Part shown: one piece after another, positions 1-7,953 of the stretch
How the letters are laid out: each line of letters opens with the position of its first letter
Position numbering within the stretch: the first letter of the stretch is position 1
The notes under the pieces: generated by a model
What the model saw: the letters and a program-made list of their open reading frames with translations, nothing else
The model's database searches: none
Told to the model about the DNA's origin: nothing
Program-made: the position numbers and the translations under genes
NCBI GenBank assembly: GCA_945830395.1
Contig: CALZYE010000006.1
Coordinates: forward strand, 1 to 64,000
Origin: an uncultured Clostridia bacterium
GTDB taxonomy: Bacteria > Bacillota > Clostridia > Peptostreptococcales > Anaerovoracaceae
Direction: 5' to 3'
DNA length: 64,000 nt

Positions 1-46
1 TACACACTGCATATCGTCGGCAGCGTCAGATGTGTATAAGAGACAG
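1..46. other. Illumina Nextera adapter and i5 index (sequencing artefact)
   Basis: Bases 14-46 match the Nextera read-1 transposase adapter, ending in the mosaic-end AGATGTGTATAAGAGACAG. Bases 6-13 (ACTGCATA) match an i5 index that I recall as S506, and bases 1-5 (TACAC) are the end of the P5 primer. The stretch is library construct, not genome, and it marks a true contig end. It creates the false N-terminus MCIRDR in the first ORF of the track. Confidence 0.97.
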
Positions 47-89
47 GTATAATTACATGTATACTAAAAATAAGGAAATGAGGTCTGAC

Positions 90-1775
90 ATGGCTTTTGA
101 CGGAATAATAACTATGGCTATGGCCAAAGAGATAGCAGATGAAATAGCCTTGGGGAAAATAGACAAGGTATACCAGCCTGAACCTTCAGAACTGGTTCTT
201 CACATACATACGAAGAAGGGGAACAAGAAATTATATGCTACGGTGGACAGTATGGGAGCTTCCTTGAGATTCACAGAAGAAAACATGGTAAATCCTCCCA
301 ATCCCCTTTCCTTTTGCATGCTTTTAAGAAAACACATCCAAGGGGGCAGGATAATTTCCGTAGAACAGAAGGATTCTGAACGCATAATTGAGATTTCCAT
401 GGAAACACTGAACGAGTTGGGGTTCACCGTATCCAAAAAGCTAATATTTGAGATAATGGGAAAGCACAGCAACATCGTTCTTGTAGACTTGAATACGGGA
501 AAAATTATAGATTCCATTAAACGAATATCTATTGATGTCAACAGGGCAAGGCAGCTTTTACCCAGAAAGATTTATGAATATCCGCCGGTTCAGGATAAAG
601 TTCCGTTCAAAACTGCTTCTAATCAGCAGATAGAAAATTCGGGAAATACCCCTAAGCAGATACTGTCAACTATAGGAGGAATTTCTCCTGCCATCGCTCA
701 GGAGCTTTTTGAAACGCCAAGGAGAGCCCATCTCCTAAGCTCCATTATCGAAAGTATAGATGCAGGAAAATATCAGCCGAGAGTTTATGTTGATTCCGAA
801 GGGATTCCCAGGGAATTTCACATTACGGATTTGTCTGACTTTGAGAAATCCTGTTCAAAAAAGTATTTCGATGACTTGAGCGGTGCCGTTACATGGTATT
901 TCAACAACAAGAAATCCTCAAACAGAGCCAGACAGAAATCCCACGATTTGGTTCGCCATGTAAGTTCCACCTTGGAAAAACTGTATCTGAAAGACAAAAG
1001 ATTAAAAGAGGATCTTCTCGCTGCGGAAAACTCCGAGGAGCTGAGGCTGCACGGAGAACTTCTCACCGCAAATATGCATTTAATCCGCCAGGGTGCATCT
1101 GAAATTACCCTAACCAACTACTATGACGGCAGCGACATTACCATTCCCCTTGATCCGAGGTTTTCTCCAAATAAGAATGCCCAGATTTATTTTAAGCGAT
1201 TCGGAAAATCCAAAACGGCAATTAAAGAGAAGAAGATACAGATAAGAGAAAACAAAGAAAATATCGACTACTTAGAGTCCGTACTGACATTCCTGAACAA
1301 TACCGACAGCATTCTTGAAATTCAGGATTTACGCAGTGAACTTGAGGAAAGCGGTTATGTAAAGCGGAGAAAGAAAGACAGATACGGACGGAAGAAAAAA
1401 TACAAAGCAGATCCTAAGAAATATGAAACTTCCGGAGGTTTTCAGGTGTTAGTAGGCAAAAATAATAAAGAAAACGATTTGCTTACCTTCCAAATCGCTT
1501 CAAAGACTGATTATTGGTTTCACACAAAGGACATTCCCGGTTCCCATGTAATACTACTCACTAAAGGGCAGACGCCCCGTGCGGAGGATGTATACGAAAC
1601 CGCTTCAATCGCCGCCTATTTCAGCAAGGGCAGAATGTCTTCAAATGTCCCCGTGGACTATGTCAAAGTAAGATATGTAAAGAAACCCTCCGGTGCAAAA
1701 CCCGGCATGGTGATATTCACTCACAACAGTACTGTATGGGTTGATCCTAAACTTCCCGGCAGCACAAAGGCTTAA
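90..1775 (+). CDS. rqcH: RqcH, ribosome-associated quality control NFACT protein
   Basis: This is the bacterial Rqc2/NEMF homologue, also annotated as fibronectin-binding protein FbpA. RqcH binds stalled 50S-nascent chain complexes and directs C-terminal alanine tailing for degradation. The protein is about 561 aa, normal for the family. It has an N-terminal NFACT-N region (MAFDGIIT...), a central coiled-coil middle section and a C-terminal NFACT-R domain with the segment YWFHTKDIPGSHVIL. The ORF-track start at 30 lies in adapter sequence. ATG at 90 is chosen because GAGG lies 6 nt upstream and the family begins MAFDG. A TATAAT at 48-53 could be the -10 box, but any -35 would fall in the adapter. 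It converges on the alarmone synthetase gene. Confidence 0.93.
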   Translation: MAFDGIITMAMAKEIADEIALGKIDKVYQPEPSELVLHIHTKKGNKKLYATVDSMGASLRFTEENMVNPPNPLSFCMLLRKHIQGGRIISVEQKDSERIIEISMETLNELGFTVSKKLIFEIMGKHSNIVLVDLNTGKIIDSIKRISIDVNRARQLLPRKIYEYPPVQDKVPFKTASNQQIENSGNTPKQILSTIGGISPAIAQELFETPRRAHLLSSIIESIDAGKYQPRVYVDSEGIPREFHITDLSDFEKSCSKKYFDDLSGAVTWYFNNKKSSNRARQKSHDLVRHVSSTLEKLYLKDKRLKEDLLAAENSEELRLHGELLTANMHLIRQGASEITLTNYYDGSDITIPLDPRFSPNKNAQIYFKRFGKSKTAIKEKKIQIRENKENIDYLESVLTFLNNTDSILEIQDLRSELEESGYVKRRKKDRYGRKKKYKADPKKYETSGGFQVLVGKNNKENDLLTFQIASKTDYWFHTKDIPGSHVILLTKGQTPRAEDVYETASIAAYFSKGRMSSNVPVDYVKVRYVKKPSGAKPGMVIFTHNSTVWVDPKLPGSTKA

Positions 1776-1794
1776 ACTGCTTTCAGAATTTCCT

Positions 1795-2478
1795 TTATGT
1801 TACAGGGCCGAGTTTCTCTTTTATAGAGAGCATCCTCAGATCTGTATCTGCTATGGTATCTGCACAGGCTTTGAGTTCCGCCGCAATATCGTCTGCCTTT
1901 TCCTTCGGCAGACCTTTTTTGTATCTGATCTGATGCTCAAGACTTGCCCAAAAATCCATTGCTACGGTCCTTATCTGAACCTCAACTCTTATAGGTTTTT
2001 TCTCCTTTGCGAAGAACACCGGAATTTCCAAAATCATGTGGAAGCTTCTGTAACCATTGGGTTTCGGGTTTTTGATGTAATCTTTGATTTCAATCAGTTT
2101 TATGTCGTCCTGCCGCACAAGCATCCTTGCGACCTTGTAAATATCATCTACAAATGCGCATATAACCCTTATACCTGCAACATCATTCAAATTTTCTTCT
2201 ACCGATTCAAGGCTGATTTCATTGCCCTGCCTTATGAGCTTTCCGTAGATACTTGCAGGCTTCTTGAGTCTTGAGTTTATGGAAGTTATAGGATTATCCG
2301 CCTGAGTCAGGGATAACTCCGCATTTAATATCTCCAGTTTTGTCTGTATCTCTCTTATGGCAGACTCATATCTCATCATGAGAAGTTCAAAATCTTCAAA
2401 GGCAAGTAAAATATCTTCGGGATGATTCGGTATGCTTTCTGCCAAAATATTTTTTTGAAATTCCTTAACTGCATTCAT
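1795..2478 (-). CDS. relQ: Small alarmone synthetase, RelQ/YjbM-like GTP pyrophosphokinase
   Basis: This 227-aa stand-alone RelA/SpoT synthetase domain would transfer pyrophosphate from ATP to GDP or GTP to make (p)ppGpp. Visible family motifs include a substrate loop around SINSRLKKPASIYGK, the catalytic stretch DVAGIRVIC, the segment KPNGYRSFHM and the conserved EVQIRT...DFWASLEHQIRYKK. There is no HD hydrolase, TGS or ACT domain, so it is a small synthetase rather than a full Rel. ATG at 2478 has GGAG 8 nt upstream. It is monocistronic and its 3' end faces rqcH. RelQ rather than RelP is a judgement from length and overall sequence. Confidence 0.88.
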   Translation of the reverse strand: MNAVKEFQKNILAESIPNHPEDILLAFEDFELLMMRYESAIREIQTKLEILNAELSLTQADNPITSINSRLKKPASIYGKLIRQGNEISLESVEENLNDVAGIRVICAFVDDIYKVARMLVRQDDIKLIEIKDYIKNPKPNGYRSFHMILEIPVFFAKEKKPIRVEVQIRTVAMDFWASLEHQIRYKKGLPKEKADDIAAELKACADTIADTDLRMLSIKEKLGPVT

Positions 2479-2587
2479 CTTTATTTCTCCATTTAAAATC
2501 TGAAAAATAACATATAAGTCAGAAATTCAAGCATTTATAAAAAAATCAATTGCTTTCCCCATACTATACATATAAGTTATCCTTACA

Positions 2588-2837
2588 CATCGTTTCATAC
2601 AATCTATGTAAGGAGGATTCCATGAAATTCAAGTGTTCCCTTTGCGGGACTCTGTGCTGCGGCACCTCCTTTAAGTCAGGTGCAATATGCAGCAGCTGTT
2701 TAGACTTAATTAAGCAGCACAACTTCGATAATCATACAGAAGTTGCAAATCCAATACGATAAAACACATTAATAAGCATCCTATCAATACAATAATTCTT
2801 TTTTTAATACACAACACAAGCTAAAAATGAAACGATG
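2588..2837. repeat. 11-bp perfect inverted repeat flanking the zinc-ribbon gene
   Basis: CATCGTTTCAT at 2588-2598 is the exact reverse complement of ATGAAACGATG at 2827-2837. The arms bracket the 46-codon gene and lie just upstream of its ribosome site and just upstream of its terminator. No target-site duplication or transposase was seen. Pairing by chance in AT-rich DNA is possible. Confidence 0.5.
2622..2762 (+). CDS. Small cysteine-rich zinc-ribbon protein
   Basis: This is a 46-aa protein starting MKFKCSLCG. Two cysteine pairs, CSLC near residue 5 and CSSC near residue 28, with an extra CC at about residues 11-12, suggest one treble-clef or ribbon zinc site. The 70-aa ORF in the track is too long: ATG at 2622 has AGGAGG 5 nt upstream (2611-2616) and is clearly the translated start. 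Its function is unknown. It stands alone between the divergent relQ and a strong terminator, so it is probably its own transcription unit. Confidence 0.72.
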   Translation: MKFKCSLCGTLCCGTSFKSGAICSSCLDLIKQHNFDNHTEVANPIR

Positions 2838-2840
2838 ATA

Positions 2841-2863
2841 AAAGACGCCTAACGGCGTTTTTT
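2841..2863. terminator. Bidirectional Rho-independent terminator
   Basis: The stem ACGCC (2845-2849) / GGCGT (2854-2858) has a TAAC loop and is extended outward by A-T pairs. A T-run follows on the plus strand (after the zinc-ribbon gene) and TCTTTT follows on the minus strand (after rluD). Confidence 0.85.
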
Positions 2864-2926
2864 ATTTGCCTCATCCTCTGATGCGAAAATCATCCGGCCT
2901 GTTTTCTTTTCCACAGTAAGCCTTAT

Positions 2927-3859
2927 TTACCGAAGCTTATCTCTTTCCCTCAGTTCTTCGAGGATCCTCTCAAAGGTCTCCGGAAGCTCTGCTTTAAATT
3001 CCATATACTCTCCCGTAACAGGATGCCTGAAACCTAAAACTCCTGCATGAAGAAGCTGCCCGCCGGTATTGAAATTCTGCTTCTTTGAGCCGTACAGAGG
3101 ATCGCCCACCAAAGGATGTTTAATGTAGGCCATGTGTACTCTTATTTGGTGGGTCCTGCCTGTTTCCAGCCTGCACTCTATAAAGGTATACTCTCCGAAG
3201 CGCTCAAGAACCTTGTAGTGTGTTACGGCCTCTTTAGGATTCAATCCGTTCACAGCCTTTTTTAACCTATTTTTGCTGTCTCTCCCAATAGGTATATTAA
3301 CCGTCCCGTCATCCTGTCTGAAATTATCCTGTACCAGAGCATAATATTTCCTCACTATGGTGTGCTTATACAGCTGCCGGGACAGCGAGATGTGGGCTAA
3401 ATCTGTCTTTGCAACCATCAAAAGTCCGCTGGTGTCCTTATCAATTCTGTGAACAATCCCCGGCCTTACCACACCGTTAATAGAAGAAAGTCTGTCTCCA
3501 CAGTGATACATTATTGCATTTACCAAGGTTCCGTCGTGGTTCCCCACTGCGGGATGCACAACCATACCCACAGGCTTATTGACGATAAGGATTTCTTCAT
3601 CTTCATAAGCTATGTCAAGGGGGATGTTCTGAGGCTCCACTTCAAGTTTCTGAGGCTCGGGGACAGATACTTTAACCACATCTCCAACCTTAGCCTTATA
3701 TTTCTTCACCGTGCACTGAATATCATTAACACTTACTCCCCCTATGTCGAACAAATTTTGTACATGGGATCTGGAGAGTTCCTCAATGAGTTCAGCCAAA
3801 ACTCCATCAAGCCTTTTGCCCGAATTTTTTTCAGTTATCTCAAATGTATACTTATTAAT
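2927..3859 (-). CDS. rluD: RluD-family 23S rRNA pseudouridine synthase, probable ATT start
   Basis: This RNA pseudouridine synthase carries an N-terminal S4 domain and a catalytic domain with the family motif HRIDKDTSGLLMVAKT (catalytic Asp). The ORF track starts at an internal TTG (3799), which removes the first helix of the S4 domain. Reading upstream in the same frame gives INKYTFEITE...SGKRLDGVLAELI, and the RLD..LAE element is a hallmark of the family. No ATG, GTG or TTG exists between that element and the upstream stop. An ATT codon at 3859-3857 sits 7 nt after AAAGAGG, which also encodes the end of lspA. I therefore call an AUU start and 310 aa. It is the last gene of the division/lspA block and overlaps the lspA ribosomal context. 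Confidence 0.85.
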   Translation of the reverse strand: MNKYTFEITEKNSGKRLDGVLAELIEELSRSHVQNLFDIGGVSVNDIQCTVKKYKAKVGDVVKVSVPEPQKLEVEPQNIPLDIAYEDEEILIVNKPVGMVVHPAVGNHDGTLVNAIMYHCGDRLSSINGVVRPGIVHRIDKDTSGLLMVAKTDLAHISLSRQLYKHTIVRKYYALVQDNFRQDDGTVNIPIGRDSKNRLKKAVNGLNPKEAVTHYKVLERFGEYTFIECRLETGRTHQIRVHMAYIKHPLVGDPLYGSKKQNFNTGGQLLHAGVLGFRHPVTGEYMEFKAELPETFERILEELRERDKLR

Positions 3860-3863
3860 CCCG

Positions 3864-4319
3864 CTACCTCTTTGTAAATCTCAAGTTCTCCTCAAAACAT
3901 ATTGAGGCTGTCATAATAAAACACCCTATGCAAACACTTATATCCGCAATATTGAATACCGGCGAAAAAAAAGACAAAGAAAACATGTCGGTAACAGCGC
4001 CAAACAACACTCTGTCAATTAAATTTCCGACTCCGCCGCCGGCAATCAAAGCAAATGCCCATTTATAGCCTCCGAAAAGCTTTTTGCCGCATCCGATAAA
4101 TATCAGTAGGGCAAGGGAAACTATTGCTGAAAACGCCGTTAACAGAAGTGTACTTTCAGAAAATGCCCCCCACGCCGCTCCACTGTTTGAAACATGGGTA
4201 AGCTCAAACAGTCCGGGAATAATCTTAAGGCTGTCTCCCAAAGCCAGATTCGCTCTTATGTAATATTTTAAAATTTGATCTGCAATGAGAACCGCAATGA
4301 CTGTGCAATAATACCTCAT
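3864..4319 (-). CDS. lspA: Lipoprotein signal peptidase (signal peptidase II)
   Basis: This membrane aspartyl protease cleaves the signal peptide of prolipoproteins after lipid modification. The 151-aa product has about four hydrophobic segments and the conserved motifs ADQILKYY, SNSGAAWG, GGVGNLIDR and FNIADISVCIG, which contain the two catalytic aspartates. Its TAG stop (3866-3864) lies 4 nt before the inferred rluD start, and its last codons supply the rluD Shine-Dalgarno, so the two are probably translationally coupled. The ATG at 4319 has no good ribosome site of its own; a small hairpin sits just upstream. Confidence 0.95.
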   Translation of the reverse strand: MRYYCTVIAVLIADQILKYYIRANLALGDSLKIIPGLFELTHVSNSGAAWGAFSESTLLLTAFSAIVSLALLIFIGCGKKLFGGYKWAFALIAGGGVGNLIDRVLFGAVTDMFSLSFFSPVFNIADISVCIGCFIMTASICFEENLRFTKR

Positions 4320-4331
4320 AAATTAATATGC

Positions 4332-4348
4332 GGGGCAAGCATTGCCCC
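4332..4348 (-). promoter_or_regulatory. Short GC-rich hairpin between divIVA and lspA
   Basis: GGGGCAA (4332-4338) and TTGCCCC (4342-4348) form a perfect 7-bp stem with a 3-nt loop, 13 nt before the lspA start codon. No T-run follows, so it looks like an mRNA structure or processing element rather than a terminator. Confidence 0.5.
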
Positions 4349-4377
4349 ACCTCCATTTTCCCTTTCGGATTGATATT

Positions 4378-5349
4378 TTATAAATCTTGATTCATCTCAT
4401 CCTTATCGATAATCACTGTGGTAGCATCGCTGCTGAAAGAATTATCTTCCTTTCCCTTTGGCGGCACCACATCCGATAAAGTCACTTTCGCAGCATTATT
4501 CGCATCTTCAGTAGCTTCTGCATCATCCGCTTTCAAATCATCGATGTCATTGGAAGACTCCTCTGCAGGTTCAGGCATTTCTTCAGCCAAACAGTCCTCA
4601 CCTTTAGTATTTTCCGGGTCTTCACCCTCTTCATCACTGAACAGCCCTGCCTCTACCGCCGGGTCCACCAGTTCCTTTTCCTCCAAATGCTCCTTCTCCG
4701 CAACCTTCAAAATATTAGGATCTAAATCTTCTATATCGGCAGTTTTATGCTCAGGCGGAATTTCACCGGCTTCCGCTTTTTCCATAAGCTCGGAGCTTAT
4801 TACTACCGTTTTATCACTGAGAGCGGCAATCTCCGCTTCCCTTTTATTACCCTCAGGCATGGTCATAGATGCAGGGAAGAAGTCTTGTCTCAAATCATTA
4901 AACCAGTCCTCCGCTCTGCCGTCCAGTTTATTAAGCTCGTCCGTAAGCATATCCTTATACTTAATCTTGAGCCCTGCAATATTTGCCTTGAGCATCTTAC
5001 TCTCGTCCTTAAGATTTGAGATAGAGTCTTCAGCTTCTGAAACAATATCTGCAGCTTCGTCCTTGGCATTCTTAATTATTATCTCCGCACGCTTCTCTGC
5101 GCTGGCGGAAATATCGTTCATCAAAACTCGTGCTCTCTCCAAGGTGCTCACCAATGTACTCTCTTTTTCTCTGCTTGCATCAAGTTCCTGTTTCATGCTC
5201 ATCAAAAGCTTTTTCTGTTTACGATTTTCGCTTATCAAAGCTTCCATGTCCAGCATGATTTCATCCAGAAACTGATCCACTTCCTCCTTTTTGTAACCTT
5301 TAATTCCGGAAGAAAATACTTTTTGTTCAATATCCATAGGTGTTATCAT
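4378..5349 (-). CDS. divIVA: DivIVA-domain cell division / polarity protein
   Basis: DivIVA binds curved membrane at septa and poles and recruits division and wall-synthesis proteins. The N-terminus (MITPMDIEQKVFSSGIKGYKKEEVDQFLDE) is the membrane-binding DivIVA domain. Residues of about 35-160 form a long charged coiled coil. At 323 aa it is longer than the Bacillus protein because of an acidic C-terminal tail of about 140 residues rich in E, D and A, which is probably disordered. It lies in the conserved order yggS-sepF-yggT-divIVA-lspA. The start ATG at 5349 has GAGG about 7 nt upstream. Confidence 0.93.
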   Translation of the reverse strand: MITPMDIEQKVFSSGIKGYKKEEVDQFLDEIMLDMEALISENRKQKKLLMSMKQELDASREKESTLVSTLERARVLMNDISASAEKRAEIIIKNAKDEAADIVSEAEDSISNLKDESKMLKANIAGLKIKYKDMLTDELNKLDGRAEDWFNDLRQDFFPASMTMPEGNKREAEIAALSDKTVVISSELMEKAEAGEIPPEHKTADIEDLDPNILKVAEKEHLEEKELVDPAVEAGLFSDEEGEDPENTKGEDCLAEEMPEPAEESSNDIDDLKADDAEATEDANNAAKVTLSDVVPPKGKEDNSFSSDATTVIIDKDEMNQDL

Positions 5350-5402
5350 CGCTATCCTCTTTTCCCCTTATATTACAATAATATACTTATAATATCTTTT
5401 TA

Positions 5403-5693
5403 TCACAATAACACTTTGGCAGTTATAAGTAAAACTACGCGCTCTATAATCTGAATCAGGAAAAATGCTAAAAGTACCGAGAAGTCAAACATTCCTGTAT
5501 TATATCTGCTCAAAAGTTTTCTGCATGGAGCGACAAAAGGTTCTGTCAGTTCAACGCACAGATCATATATTCTCAGAAGTGTGGAACTTCCGTATGAACC
5601 GTGGACAAACCAGCTCAAAACGGCTCTTCCCAAAAGCAAATATATCAATACTCTGAAGAACCATCTTATTGCATTCAATAGAACAAGTTCCAA
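5403..5693 (-). CDS. YggT-family membrane protein (YlmG)
   Basis: This is a two-segment membrane protein of the YggT/YlmG family, linked in other bacteria to division and nucleoid placement. The ORF track gives 143 aa, but its first 47 residues overlap the end of sepF in another frame. A TTG codon at 5693-5691 lies 6 nt after a perfect GGAGGT, which also overlaps the sepF stop, and gives a 96-aa protein starting (M)ELVLLNAIRWFFRVL, the usual family length. The motif GRAVLSWF and the segment EPFVAPCRKLL are typical. TTG initiation and overlap with sepF suggest coupling. Confidence 0.87.
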   Translation of the reverse strand: MELVLLNAIRWFFRVLIYLLLGRAVLSWFVHGSYGSSTLLRIYDLCVELTEPFVAPCRKLLSRYNTGMFDFSVLLAFFLIQIIERVVLLITAKVLL

Positions 5694-5697
5694 TATA

Positions 5698-6237
5698 CTA
5701 CCTCCATGGGCTGTCCGACTTCTGTATCGGATCTTCCATAATATCATATCCGGTGGAATCTTCTGCGATTCCGCCTGCAATGTCCACGCTCTCCGGTGCA
5801 AAAATAAAGATGTTATTTGCAACCTTCTCAACATTGCCGTTAAGAGCGTAAGTCGCTCCGCTTAAGAAATCGAAAATCTTGCGAGCAAGCTCCATATCAA
5901 TTCTCTCCAAATTGATAATAACGGGTTTTTTGCTCTTCAAGCTGTCCACAAGTCTGGGACATTCATCAAAGGTTTTAGGCTCAAGCAATACCATCTTAAA
6001 AGAGCTTGTGCTGGTAAGCGTAAACCTTCTTTCCTTCTTACCTGAGCCGGATGCAGACGATTGCATCGAATACTTCTCCGAAGACTTAAGAGGTGAAGTT
6101 TTCTCTATCTCCATCTCTTTTCTCCCGCTTTTTTTTGCCATCTTAGCCTTTTCGGCTTCAATTTCCTCTTCTGTTATATCCTCATCCTCAAGTTCTTCTA
6201 TCCCAATCATTCTCTTAAGTGAATCTCCGATGCTCAT
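5698..6237 (-). CDS. sepF: SepF, FtsZ-associated division protein
   Basis: SepF tethers FtsZ to the membrane and shapes the septum. The 179-aa protein begins MSIGDSLKRMIGI, an amphipathic membrane anchor, followed by a charged linker. The C-terminal SepF domain includes LLEPKTFDECPRLVDSLKSKKPVIINLERID and DFLSGATYALNG. Its stop codon lies within the ribosome-binding region of yggT. Part of the yggS-sepF-yggT-divIVA cluster. Confidence 0.94.
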   Translation of the reverse strand: MSIGDSLKRMIGIEELEDEDITEEEIEAEKAKMAKKSGRKEMEIEKTSPLKSSEKYSMQSSASGSGKKERRFTLTSTSSFKMVLLEPKTFDECPRLVDSLKSKKPVIINLERIDMELARKIFDFLSGATYALNGNVEKVANNIFIFAPESVDIAGGIAEDSTGYDIMEDPIQKSDSPWR

Positions 6238-6255
6238 AATTATTTCCTCCTAATT

Positions 6256-6957
6256 TTATTTTTCTCTTCTGTAATCACGATTTCCGAAAATGGCAGTTCC
6301 CACTCTAACAAGGTTTGAGCCTTCCTCTACGGCAACTTGAAAATCGTTGGTCATTCCCATGGATAAATACTTAAAGTCCACTTTCTCACTTCTATTATCT
6401 AAATATTTGTCATAAATCTTCTTAACGGCTGCAAAATACGGTCTTGCATCGTTAACATCTTCTTCATACGGAGCAATGCACATAAGACCTCTAATCCTTA
6501 CATTGCCGCATTCTTCAGCAATATCGGAAATCAGCGCTTCCGTTTCTTCCGTAGTTATTCCGAACTTATTTTCATCCTGAGCGGAATTAACCTGAATCAA
6601 AATATCCATAATCAAATCATGCTGCTTTGCTCGCTTATCGATTTCCTTTGCAAGCTTCAGGCTGTCTACGGAATGAATCATACATACCTTGTCTATAATG
6701 TATTTAACCTTGTTTGTCTGCAAATGCCCTATAAGGTGCCATTTAACCGGTTTAACGGAATCGTATTTGTCCAGAATCTCCTGAACTTTGTTCTCACCGA
6801 TGTCGGTAATTCCGGCATCAATTGCTTCATTGATCTCTAAAGCCGTGTGCAGCTTAGTTACGGCAACGAGCAGAACATCATCTGCGGTTCTTCCGGACTT
6901 TTCCGCCGCTTTGCCCTTAAGCTTCTGTATATACTCAATATTAGATTTAATCGACAT
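6256..6957 (-). CDS. yggS: YggS/YlmE-family PLP-binding protein
   Basis: This 233-aa protein has the fold III (alanine-racemase-like) PLP barrel of the YggS/PLPBP family, which buffers pyridoxal phosphate and has no known enzymatic activity. The PLP lysine lies in LLVAVTKLH. Other family blocks are IGENKVQE, WHLIGHLQTNKVKY, MCIAP and LSMGMTNDFQVAVEEGSNLVRVGTAIFG. It starts 4 nt after the preceding HlyD-like gene and leads into sepF, as in many Firmicutes. Confidence 0.95.
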   Translation of the reverse strand: MSIKSNIEYIQKLKGKAAEKSGRTADDVLLVAVTKLHTALEINEAIDAGITDIGENKVQEILDKYDSVKPVKWHLIGHLQTNKVKYIIDKVCMIHSVDSLKLAKEIDKRAKQHDLIMDILIQVNSAQDENKFGITTEETEALISDIAEECGNVRIRGLMCIAPYEEDVNDARPYFAAVKKIYDKYLDNRSEKVDFKYLSMGMTNDFQVAVEEGSNLVRVGTAIFGNRDYRREK

Positions 6958-6961
6958 AATA

Positions 6962-7933
6962 TCACCCTTTTTTCAATATATCATCATAGGTTTTGACAGT
7001 GTAACAAATATTACCTTTTTCGTCGTAAAAAAATGACTTCGCTATAACGGATTTCTCTCCGTCTGTAGCAATAACCTGAACAGGCGTAAACTTATATTTA
7101 CCGCTATTCTGTTTCACATATACACCCGTTTTTCCGTCTTTGGTCGCTAAGCTTGTATTATATATCAAAAGACCGTTAGCTTTAGCGGTTATAATTTTGA
7201 TCTTTGCCATTCTTATCGTGGTCAGATCCTTAAAAAAGTAATCGGATTTGAACACCAGCTTAATCTTGCTTCCCTCTTCCTTCATGGAAGTCAGGGTCGC
7301 CCTTATATCATGGGTTGCATCTATCACGGCAGAGTACTTGGTTCCCACCTTGTACCTGCCCTTGTGGTTCTTAGGTATATAATTTACAAAATACCATGCG
7401 GACCTGTCCACAATCTTAAATACAGGATCATCGCTGCTGACATCTTTTCGCGCCAATTCGACAGGCTCATCGGAATCAAGTCTTTTTAAATCGTTAAAGC
7501 TTTTTTTTTCAATCTTCTCGGGGGTAAATTCCGCTTCTCTTCCGTCTGAAAAAAATGTGACTATTCCTTCTTCATCAGCTTCAAAAGAATCGGTAAAAAT
7601 CCCCGCATTACCTATGTTCTCTCTTATATCTCTAAACTTTCTTTCGGGAGAGCTGTCTTCACCCTTGGATACTTCCATAACCTTAGTCCCTCTGCGAACC
7701 AAAACCCCCTCCGATATATATCTGTTTTCTTCCCCGCTCACCTTGGAAAAATACACTCGCTCATTCCTTACAAAGTAGCTTGCCACTTCATCAGAAACCT
7801 CCAAATTGCCGTACTCCGCCACATAAGAGAACTTAAGCGCTACGGTAACACCGGGAATCACATATATTATTACATAAAGTGCCAAAAAAACAGCTGCGAA
7901 CACCAAAATAGGTTTTTTCTTAAACTTTTCCAT
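6962..7933 (-). CDS. HlyD-like membrane-anchored protein of the division cluster
   Basis: A 323-aa protein with a single N-terminal membrane segment (about residues 8-31) and an extracytoplasmic region that resembles HlyD/membrane-fusion adaptors found next to yggS-sepF in Clostridia. It shows lipoyl/barrel-sandwich-like beta repeats and no clear enzyme motif. ATG at 7933 has AGAGG 6 nt upstream. It sits between trmD and yggS and probably shares their transcript. The role in envelope biogenesis is inferred from context alone. Confidence 0.65.
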   Translation of the reverse strand: MEKFKKKPILVFAAVFLALYVIIYVIPGVTVALKFSYVAEYGNLEVSDEVASYFVRNERVYFSKVSGEENRYISEGVLVRRGTKVMEVSKGEDSSPERKFRDIRENIGNAGIFTDSFEADEEGIVTFFSDGREAEFTPEKIEKKSFNDLKRLDSDEPVELARKDVSSDDPVFKIVDRSAWYFVNYIPKNHKGRYKVGTKYSAVIDATHDIRATLTSMKEEGSKIKLVFKSDYFFKDLTTIRMAKIKIITAKANGLLIYNTSLATKDGKTGVYVKQNSGKYKFTPVQVIATDGEKSVIAKSFFYDEKGNICYTVKTYDDILKKG

Positions 7934-7953
7934 ATAATCCTCTTTGTAACATT

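Noticed and set aside
30-89. N-terminal 20 residues of the 581-aa ORF (MCIRDR...)
   Set aside because: They are translated from adapter and leader; ATG at 90 has a ribosome site and matches the family start.
1741-2274. 177-aa plus-strand ORF opposite relQ
   Set aside because: Overlaps the rqcH end and the relQ gene in reverse; relQ carries real motifs.
3797-3799. TTG as the rluD start
   Set aside because: It would delete the conserved RLD..LAE helix of the S4 domain and has no ribosome site; ATT 60 nt upstream has one.
4418-5275. 285-aa plus-strand ORF opposite divIVA
   Set aside because: Ser/Leu-rich shadow of the charged coiled-coil and acidic tail of divIVA on the other strand; no ribosome site or motif.
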